Below are positions 55,871 through 64,000 of a stretch of 64,000 nucleotides of DNA, piece after piece. The stretch is from Perca fluviatilis. Taxonomy: Eukaryota; Chordata; Actinopteri; Perciformes; Percidae. The stretch's first letter is position 1; every line of letters begins with the position of its first letter. The translations under genes and the position numbers were made by a program. Location of the stretch: assembly GCF_010015445.1 (NCBI RefSeq), contig NC_053112.1, positions 7,818,403 through 7,882,402 on the forward strand, in the 5' to 3' direction. The notes under the pieces were generated by a model, which searched no databases, had not been told where the DNA came from, and was given only the letters and a program-made list of their open reading frames with translations.

Positions 55871-56900
55871 TCTAACTATGAATACAAAACGCCCGTGAAT
55901 AGTTTAAGTGCAGGTTTTTTCTCTTTATTCACTGCAAGTCCAAACTGTTAGAAAACAGCACAATAGAACAACTAACTACTGATATGATTATAAAAAAACA
56001 TTTCATTTTCATTTTCTAAAAGGCACATAAAAATGCAAATCCTAGTGATTTAGTGTAAAACCAGGTGCCAACTGTGTGACGTCACCCATTGGTTTGTGGA
56101 GATCTGCTATGAGTCGTCGAGTTTGCCGTTACAGGCGCAGCCATCCTGGTAGCGGATGTGACGATTTTAGACGAGAGGGAAGCCATGTTACATTACACAA
56201 TGTTACGTTACACACTTTCACTGTCAATCACATCATAGCCATGCCCTAAAACACCCCCTGCTTTATTGCCGATTTTAAAATCAACGAGACCATAATTCAA
56301 AAAATTAACATCATTCTGTGTTGCAGAAGACTTAAAACTAGCGATTGAGACCATAAAGTCATTATGAAAATGTTTACTGAGGTCATAAATCAAGTGAGAA
56401 GTGGGTCACTTTCTCATAGACCTCTACAGAAACCGAACTCCATTTGCAACCGCATGTGTCGCCCTCTGCTGGAATTCAGATAGAATGCAGGTTTAAGGCA
56501 CTTCCACATTTGCAGCACTTCGCCGAACCGCATACATTGTCCATTAATGTTAACAGTCTATGTGTAAAACTAAAATAGCCATGCTGGGAGCAGGGAAATC
56601 TATTTAAAGCACCGTATTTTATTAATTAAAATATGGATTTTTGGCACCAGCACGTCGATTCTCGTATCGCACGAAGAACAATGATATATTGCCATATCGC
56701 TATTTTGTCCCACCCTTATTCATAACTATAGGTGTATTGAATATCAGCAGGAGTTTCCCTGGACATCACTTTCTTTTACTTTCTATGCAATACATTCTGT
56801 CCTTTACAAGCAGCCTGAAGCACTACTTTAGATGGGTGTGGATTTTAAAACACAGTTTTAGTAATAGTAACCTTTATGGCAAACTTATTCACTGAACCTG
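55871..56900. other. Intergenic, degraded repeat sequence
   Basis: 56640-56720 (GTCGATTCTCGTATCGCACG, ATATTGCCATATCGC) and 55790-55870 (CGATACAGCAATTC, CAATATATTG) look like ends of an old hAT-type element. No gene is recognised; short frames lack motifs. Confidence 0.4.
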
Positions 56901-56907
56901 AAACGGG

Positions 56908-57108
56908 GTGGTGATGGCGCAGTGGATATAACACATGCCTTTAGTGTGGGAGAACTGGGTTTGATTCCCACTGCGATACATCAACCAATGTGTCCCTAAG
57001 CAAGACACTTAACACCTAGTTGCTCCAGAGGCGTGCGACCTCTTACATAGCAATTGTAAGTCGCTTTGGATAAAAGCGTCTTCTAAATGACATGTAATGT
57101 AATAATGA
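56908..57108 (+). repeat. V-SINE-like tRNA-derived SINE
   Basis: Head: TGATGGCGCAGTGGATATAA (A-box-like) and GGGTTTGATTCCCACTG (B box). Body: AGCAAGACACTTAACACCTA, TTGCTCCAGAGGCGTGCGAC, AGTCGCTTTGGATAAAAGCG and TCTAAATGACATGTAATGTA tail. This conserved body is characteristic of widespread fish V-SINEs. A mobile sequence, not a tRNA gene. Confidence 0.85.
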
Positions 57109-57599
57109 AACATGTGAGTATTATCCTGGTCACCTTTCATGTTCCTGTTTTGCTGCTCTTGGTATTGTTGTTTCCTTTGTTGGGCTCAACATAATATCTG
57201 TTCTCAGGAGACTCAATGTGCTCATATCACTGTGGTTTCACTGCCGGGGATGATACCTGATCCTTTGAAATTATAAATGACCGTATGGTGACGTGAGAAG
57301 ATAAACCGTCTCATGGTCTGGTCTATTCAACAGGACGAAGGCGTAACCTGTACATGAGAAAAGATGTTTTCAGGTACAAGTATTATTTACGTTTGTCCGT
57401 CCCTCCCTCCCCTGATATCTTTAGAGCTCAGAAACCCAAAGCTAACTATGAGATTTAGCACAACATTGTGCATTTCCTATGTCATGTTTCTAAGCACCAA
57501 GGGAGCAACCTTAATCTGAGGAGAACAAAAGACTCAGGTTCTCTGCACACTATACATATACATCATGCCACGTATGTTTTTCAGAGAGTTGCAGTCAAG

Positions 57600-57992
57600 A
57601 TGAGTCTGCATGTGGCGTTTCTCTTGTCAGCGTTGGGCTGCGGTCTCGCTGGAGGACAGCTTGTGTCCAAATGTGACCTAATGAAGGCGTTTCAGGACCT
57701 GACGGAGGACGTAAAGCAGCAAGGACTGACTATGGACTTAGTGGCTAAGAGTTAAGTACCGGTCGTGACTTTCACATAACCCAGAAACAAATTATTTTAT
57801 ATATTGAATTGCTTGCCTAGGCATATATAAATACATAGACCCCCACCCCCCTTTTATGCATGATTAACAGTGTTTTTATCACATGAATTGTTTAAATTAA
57901 TTTATATGTTGTTATATATTGTTTTTAGCACTTTTATCCAAGCACTTGTTTCACTAACCTTTTGGGTATGTGTAATTTTTGTACATGCATAC

Positions 57993-58060
<68 letters not shown>

Positions 58061-61000
58061 AATAAAGGGGAGATTGAGGTTTATGGGGGAGAACTTAAGT
58101 AATGTACCTCCCACTGTCCGTCCTGTTCAGTGGGTCTTTTAATTTCTTTTTAAACACTTATTCCTTTTCAATAACTGAACAATGTTTTTTTTAAATAGTT
58201 CTCTTTAAGTGGCTTTACCTTAACCTAAAACAAAGTGTCCCAGTCAGTTAACTTTTTTGGCCACCAGCCACTCTGGCAGGTGGATTTTACAATTCAATAG
58301 CCACAGTGGCTTTTAACCAGCCAATTATTATTTGCCTGATAAAGGTGAAATACAGGAAAAGCACGAGCATCGTTCTTGAACTTGTTAAAAATTCATATTT
58401 AAGTGCTGCTTGCCGTTCGCTTGGTTTAAAAACGTCTTTTTACTTTCAATTTTCTTTGAATCATCCTCATTGTAAGAGCCAGGGATAGTCTATTATTGTT
58501 GAACACCTTTTTTTGGTCACCTACGGTACTTAGGGCACCGGGTGTTGGCAGAGGAAGCAAGAGGGATATCATCTGTTTACCTGTATAATTTTTGTGAATG
58601 AGAGAGAGAGGGGTGATGGAGGAAGTCTTTTTTTTGCTGGCCGCTGTTTATCGCCGTTTATCATATGATTTTGGACACCTTTTTGTACACCATTGAATAG
58701 GGATGGGCAATATGGCCTAAAATCCATAATGCGATATACATTGCAGCCGCCTGCGATAATGATATATATCACGATATATAAATTATAAGCTTACTGTAAA
58801 GTATTGGGTTTCTTTCCATTAGTGCAAACCATTCTAAAAGGCCCTACACTTAGTTAGATTAAGTCCTTGGTTCTTAAATCCCACCCAAGATGCAGAGAAC
58901 AGAAAAAAATTGTGTCTTTTTAGTTAAGGAACAGACACTATACTAAGATGCACAGATACTTTAAATAAAAACATATTTCTAACAAAGTTTCTTACCTGCA
59001 GCCTAATGTAACACATTTGGTTTTAAACATTTTGTTTTCTTAATGAAATGAAAACTGGTGTCTTGTTAATAAAGAAATGGATACTGTGAATTAGGGAAAT
59101 ACTTCCAGTATTAGGAATGGCTATTTTAAATAAAGAAAATTCTTCCAAGTGTAGTGCACAGATACTTCAAATGAAAACATAATAAAGTACAAAATGAAAG
59201 CACAATGATTTTTTTGAATAAAGAAAATACTCCCAGTATAAGGCACACATATGTCAACTAAAGAAAATGTTTCAAGTATAAAAGTTTCTTTACAGTAGTG
59301 CCATGCCATAGACACTAAAAAGTGCAAAACAGTGACATAGCACAATTGTACACACTTGTACACACTAGAGCTGAAGATCTTTGCCCGAACCTGACGGGAC
59401 CCCATGTGCAGCTCATGGCTCTAAAATTTGCAGGTAGATTACGTCATCAACATGCATTATCGCGATAATGCAATATAATTAAAATCTCTATTGTAGGCCA
59501 ATTTTGTATCATTTATATTGCATATCGTTTCTATCATCCATTACTACCATGCAATGTCTTAGATATACACAACCTCCTTTTCTCCTGCAAATAAATCTAC
59601 AAAACACAGTCATTGGATCTGTGAGTCATTAACATATACTAGTTTCCTCACTGAGCTTCTTGCCAGCTAAAATTGTTGTTTTCAGATAGTCGCCTATACT
59701 CATCTTTTTGTTGGTTGCTTTTTTCAGCCAGCCTCTTCACCCCAGTAAACATTTTTGAGCTCAAATCCAAGGAAATGGCGAACTTGGTTGAAATGTGAAA
59801 GAACAGTGGTAAAAAAACACTAATGAATCACTAAATTTTCATTGGCTACCCACCAATGTGGCAGGAAGATAGAAAGTTATACCAAACAAACAAAACCGCA
59901 TTTGGCGTGTGGTCGGTTGTTAATTTCAGAACCTGGTCCCAGCAGAAGAAAATATTAGCCGGGGATTCATGATCTCCGTACGTTGGACAGGCCAACACTA
60001 AAAAGAGTTGTTTAAAAATTAGGGCTGGGCAACGATTTAAAGTTTTAATCGTGATTAATCGCATGATTTCCCTGATTAATCGCGATTAATCGCATTGTTA
60101 TACGCAAAATCCAATAATGAATTCAAAAGTAGTATATAGGGCAATTTTATTTTAAATGTTATGCCATATGAACGAAAGTGCCATAACATTTGTTCTGCAA
60201 ACACTTAAAGGTGCCCTGCCACACAAAACCGTTTTTACTTGCATTTTTTGAAATATGTTAGGTCCATATGTGTTTGTGTTATGTGGTGAATGTGAAAATG
60301 AACTGCTACCTCCTCTGTCAGCTCTAGCCACTGAAAAGAAATAAGAGTAGAAATCAGGGCAATTACAAAATTCGGTCAGTCTGACATCATGTTGCCTGAG
60401 CTCATTACTATTCATGAGCTTACCCAGTTGCGCTGGGTAAAGGATGCTGATAGCCAGGCTCTCATTGGCTAGCTGTTAGCCAATCAGATTCAAACAGCTT
60501 AGCTTGTTGAATAATAATGAGCACTGGCAGAAATCGAGCTGAGTCTTCCTGCAGGCTTTCTATACCGCGCTAGAATGGCTTGAAACAAGGTAACCAAGGC
60601 ATGTTTTACACAAAAACATTTTATAGAGTCCATGGTAGAACTTCAGACATTACTACAAAGTAATGAAATATGTGTGGCAGGGCACCTTTAAAATCAGCAT
60701 TTTGTTTATACAGTAGCAGGTAAATAAAATATTTAGTGTGAATCTCAACTTAAACAATGTAATCAAAGCAAATACAAAATTAAAGCGTATTGCCACTGCC
60801 AGGGCATTCATGTTATCCGGTTTGTTATATATAAAATAAATCTGCCCACAAAATCCTGAGCCACAATCATAACATTTAAAACAGGCAATTTCTGAGATAA
60901 CAGCAGAAACATTTTTTTTTCTTTTATCAGGGAGTAGCATAACCAGTATATGTTCAGTACCAAATGTCCCTGTTAGAGTGAGGTGAAGCACAAACGTTTC

Positions 61001-64000
61001 AGCATAATGTCTCTCCTCTGTTTTCATTACAGTCAGAGCATGTGAATGCAGCACCCACTGTTCATCAATATAATGCACTGTAACTCTGAGGTAATTATAG
61101 TTACCCAGTGATGTCCAGTAGTCCCAGTGAGAGTAACACGTTGTAAAGTTGTCGCTTTTGCGGTCCTCTCCTTTTCATACAACTCACGTATTCTTCTTGT
61201 GATGGTGCGTCTTGAGGGAATCTGATACCTACTGTCATTTGTTGCGATTCTCAGAATGTTTCTCAGACCGACGTCCTACACAACACTAATCGGTCTGCAG
61301 TCTGTAGCTATCCACTTCGCTATGGCATTTGTTAGCTTCTCTTGCATTTGTTTATCTATACTTCTCCCACACGCTGCATCTGACGTAATCTGCCGAAGCC
61401 TCGCGCCACTGTTTGTTTCGTTGAATGATTTGCTGCTATCAACGGTGTGTATTGCATTTAGGTGATATTTCAGACTGGAAGTACTCTGGTGATAAGAAAA
61501 TTTAACTTTGCAGTGGTTACAAATAACTTTGGTTCTGTCTACTGCACCGTCTGGAAGAAATTTAAAATGAAAATGGCCATGTAAAAGTTCCGTACCCTTC
61601 TCCATGTTTGTTGGTTTGTTTATCTGCTTTTCCTTTCCATTTCCTGTAAGCGTGGCAGCAGTCAGAACGAACTTTTACAAAATGTAAGCCTGTGAGCAAC
61701 AGACTTTTACAATAATAAAAGAAATAATAAAAACTGCATTAATGCACAATAAAATAATTGTCGGCATTAATTAATGAATGCGTTAATGCGATAGTAATGC
61801 GTTGAATTGCCCAGCCCTATTAAAAATGTTTCTTTGTTGATTTTCGCTCATTACTATTCCTCTGGGGATGATGCATCAGTAAAACTTTGTGGGTGGATAT
61901 CTGCCTGTTAGAATTTGGATGTGGGCTGTTGATCGATTAAAATATTTAATCGTGATTAATCGCATGATTGTCCATAGTAAACTTGTGATTAATTGCAAAT
62001 TAATCACACCTTTTCTGTGTGTTCTAAATGTACTATTAGCAGACGGACACAGTTAGACACTGGTGAAGAAAGTGGAGCATCTAACAGATATTTTTCGAGA
62101 TTTTAATGTTAAAATGGTATTTAAGACTTTACGTACACCGCTGCTAATTCAGTTCACACATGCAAATAACTTTAGTCTTGTCGGAAGAATAATCTGGAAG
62201 GGCTTTGAAACTTAACTTGCTATTCAAAAGACCTTTTTCTTTATCCATTTCTACTCAAAAAGGTTTGTTTCTGCTAGCAATCCAAAACATTACTGCTGCA
62301 TTTCTTCCTCATTGTCCAAACTACGGAGCGGTCCAAGGCCCAAATCTCAGAATGCGCATGCGTTAATCATGCGTGAAAGTAATTACTTGCGTAAAAAGGA
62401 ATTTGCGTTAACTTGTTATTATCGCGTTCATTTTGACAGCCCTAATTCTAATTTTAATTTCTTGTAGATGTTTTGGACTGATGTTGGGTCTGAAAGTCTT
62501 TAGGAACCATCCTCTATGAATATTCAGAGAACGGTGAATAGTCTGTAAAGGAGTTTTTTGAAAGTTTTTGTCTCTCTTCTCTCCCCTGCTTTCAGTTGTG
62601 TGTCACGCGGAGCTTGCGTCGGGTTTAAACACCAGCGCGGTGACTGAGTTGATTCCCAGGGTGGGACATCACAGTAGGAGGAAGAGGCAAGCCGTGTTTG
62701 GGGAGCTTACAACACCCCCTAGCCAGCCACCAACAGCCACCAAACCTCCACCGGTAACCAATTCTCCACTGGCCACCAAACCTCCACCGGCCACCAATCC
62801 TCCACCGGCAACCAATCCTCCACCAGCCACCAAGCCTCCACTGACAACCAATCCTCCACTGGCAACCAATCCTCCACCAGCCACAAAGCCTCAACTGACA
62901 ACCAATCCTCCACTGGCAACCAATCCTCCACCGGCCACCAATCCTCCACCAGCCACCAAGCCTCCACCAGCCACCAAGCCTCCACTGACAACCAATCCTC
63001 CACTGGCAACCAATCTCTCCACCAGCCACCAAGCTTCCACAAGCCACCAAGCCTCCACTGGCAACCAATCCTCCACTGCCGCCACCATTCCTCCACACTG
63101 GCAACCAATCCTCCACCGGCCACCAATCCTCCACCAGCCACCAAGCCTCCACCAGCCACCAATCCTCCACTGGCAACCAATCCTCCACCAGCCACAAAGC
63201 CTCCACTGACAACCAATCCTCCACTGGCAACCAATCCTCCACTGGCAACCAATCCTCCACCAGCCACAAAGCTTCAACTGACAACCAATCCTCCACTGGC
63301 AACCAATCCTCCACCGGCCACCAATCCTCCACCAGCCACCAATCCTCCACTAGCAACCAAACCTCCACCAGCCACCAATCCTCCACCATCCACCAAGCCT
63401 CCACTGGCAACCAATCCTCCACCGGCCACCAACCCTCCACTGGCAACCAATCCTCCACCGGCCACCAATCCTCCACCAGCCACCAAGCCTCCACTGGCAA
63501 CCAATCCTCCACTGGCAACCAATCCTCCAGCAGCCACCAATCCTCCACTGGCAACCAATCCTCCACCAGCCACCAAGCCTCCAGTGACAACCAATCCTCC
63601 ATTGGCAACCAATCCTCCACCAGCCACCAAACCTCCACCAGCCACCAATCCTCCACCAGCCACCAATCCTCCACCAGCCACCAAGCCTCCACTGGCAACC
63701 AATCCTCCACTGGCAACCAATCCTCCACCAGCCACAAAGCTTCAACTGACAACCAATCCTCCACTGGCAACCAATCCTCCACCGGCCACCAATCCTCCAC
63801 CAGCCACCAAGCCTCCACCAGCCACCAAGCCTCCACTGGCAACCAATCCTCCACCGGCCACCAATCCTCCACTGGCAACCAATCCTCCACCGGCCACCAA
63901 TCCTCCACCAGCCACCAAGCCTCCACTGACAACCAATCCTCCACTGGCAACCAATCCTCCACCAGCCACAAAGCCTCAACTGACAACCAATCCTCCACTG
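57600..64000 (+). CDS. Lysozyme/alpha-lactalbumin-like copy 5, Pro/Thr/Asn insert, 3' end outside window
   Basis: Exon 1 57600-57750 (MSLHVAFLLSALGCGLAGG signal peptide, QLVSKCDLMKAFQDLTEDV; residues 5-50 near-identical to copy 4). Exon 2 starts at 62596 after TGCTTTCAG and encodes VCHAELASGLNTSAVTEL, then HSRRKRQ (furin-like) and PPPATN/PPLATN hexapeptides. The exon is still in its repeat array at the window end, so the remaining cysteines and exons lie beyond. Within 63012-63105 several indels (net +1, +2, +2) move the repeat out of register; the original frame stops at 63207-63209. That is either a disabling mutation or a consensus error in the array. Ala replaces Glu35, as in copy 4. The upstream region duplicates that of copy 4. 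Confidence 0.75.
57998..58062. repeat. (TA)n microsatellite in intron 1 of copy 5
   Basis: About 60 bases of TA, paralogous to the shorter tract at 49288. Confidence 0.95.
58690..60019. other. Intron 1 of copy 5: old element and unique AT-rich DNA
   Basis: 58690-58790 (GATGGGCAATATGGCCTAAA, GATATATATCACGATATATA) and 59450-59530 (GCGATAATGCAATATAATTA, GCATATCGTTTCTATCATCC) look like the two ends of a degraded DNA transposon. The interior has repeated AAATAAAGAAAATACT-CCAGTAT-type units. No exon is recognised. Confidence 0.45.
60020..61819 (-). mobile_element. hAT transposon, deleted, with BED zinc-finger exon
   Basis: Ends TAGGGCTGGGCAACGATTTA and GAATTGCCCAGCCCTA are inverted; an exact 8-base duplication TTAAAAAT flanks them (60012-60019, 61820-61827), diagnostic of hAT. 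Minus-strand 61605-61276 encodes a BED-type finger (VICNHCKVKFSYHQSTSSLK, YHLNAIH) and the start of a transposase (LRQITSDAACGRSIDKQM). The catalytic domain is absent. Private to copy 5. Confidence 0.9.
60205..60691. mobile_element. TTAA-flanked MITE nested in the hAT element
   Basis: TTAAAGGTGCCCTGCCACAC and GTGTGGCAGGGCACCTTTAA are perfectly inverted with TTAA borders. It lies inside the hAT element, so it is the younger insertion. No coding. Confidence 0.9.
61922..62444. mobile_element. hAT-type MITE shared with copy 4
   Basis: GGGCTGTTGATCGATTAAAA at the left, CATTTTGACAGCCCTA at the right, GCGTTAATCATGCG inside. Collinear with 49692-50197, at the same distance from exon 2. Confidence 0.75.
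62740..64000 (+). repeat. 18-bp coding repeat (PPxATN), copy 5
   Basis: Over 1.2 kb of CCTCCACTGGCAACCAAT/CCTCCACCAGCCACCAAG units runs to the window end. Higher-order blocks recur (PPPATK-LTTN-PPLATN order), suggesting expansion by multi-unit exchange. Register shifts at 63012-63105. Minus-strand Trp/Gly/Val frames are shadows. Confidence 0.95.

Noticed and set aside
56908..57000. Functional tRNA gene
   Set aside because: A- and B-box-like motifs are present but the sequence continues into a V-SINE-like body and tail and does not form a complete cloverleaf.
62625..63998. 457-codon minus-strand frame of WWLVEDWLPVE repeats
   Set aside because: It is the antisense shadow of the PPxATN array; it shares no homology with a known family and the plus strand is supported by the conserved exon 2 start.

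Overview
This is a window of vertebrate nuclear DNA, almost certainly from a bony fish. The evidence is split genes with GT-AG introns and AATAAA signals, and dense interspersed repeats of fish type: L2/CR1-like LINEs, a Penelope-like GIY-YIG fragment, Tc1, hAT and PIF/Harbinger DNA transposons, tRNA-derived SINEs and long (TA)n/(TG)n tracts. There is no prokaryotic organisation. I cannot name the species.

The real genes form one family in tandem on the + strand. Each encodes a signal peptide plus a C-type lysozyme/alpha-lactalbumin fold spread over four coding exons with the family's intron positions and eight core cysteines. The loop before the 'YGIFQ' beta strand carries a huge low-complexity insertion that fills most of exon 2. 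The catalytic Glu35/Asp52 positions are substituted, while the calcium-loop acidic residues are largely kept, so these look like non-enzymatic calcium-binding secreted proteins. The insertion differs by copy. Copies 1 and 3 carry Ser/Glu/Lys then Asp/Glu runs; copy 2 has the same acidic block preceded by about 20 mucin-like 66-bp Thr/Pro units; copy 4 has Lys-containing PPPATK hexapeptides; copy 5 has PPPATN/PPLATN hexapeptides. All five also carry proprotein-convertase-type sites (RRKR, RGKR, RVRR) inside the insertion.

Layout: 1-660 LINE fragment; 660-12.2 kb copy 1 (promoter, non-coding first exon, an intron swollen by nested transposons at 2.6-8.9 kb, coding exons 9187-12021); 12.4-16.9 kb a deleted relic copy interrupted by a LINE-bearing insertion; 17.0-17.7 kb a minus-strand two-exon fragment of an unidentified gene; 17.8-24.9 kb copy 2, whose frame is broken inside its repeat array; 25-39.2 kb a transposon graveyard; 39.3-43.8 kb copy 3, the most compact and intact; 44-47.3 kb transposons; 47.3-55.2 kb copy 4; 55.4-57.1 kb transposons and a SINE; 57.1 kb to the end copy 5, which runs off the window inside its repeat array.

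Copies 1-3 form one subfamily (start MKFGLLVVL, shared promoter and 5' exon) and copies 4-5 another (starts MRLLVAF/MSLHVAF, shared upstream block). Shared versus private transposon insertions give a relative order of duplication. No database search was possible; family assignments rest on visible motifs, cysteine spacing and exon phases.
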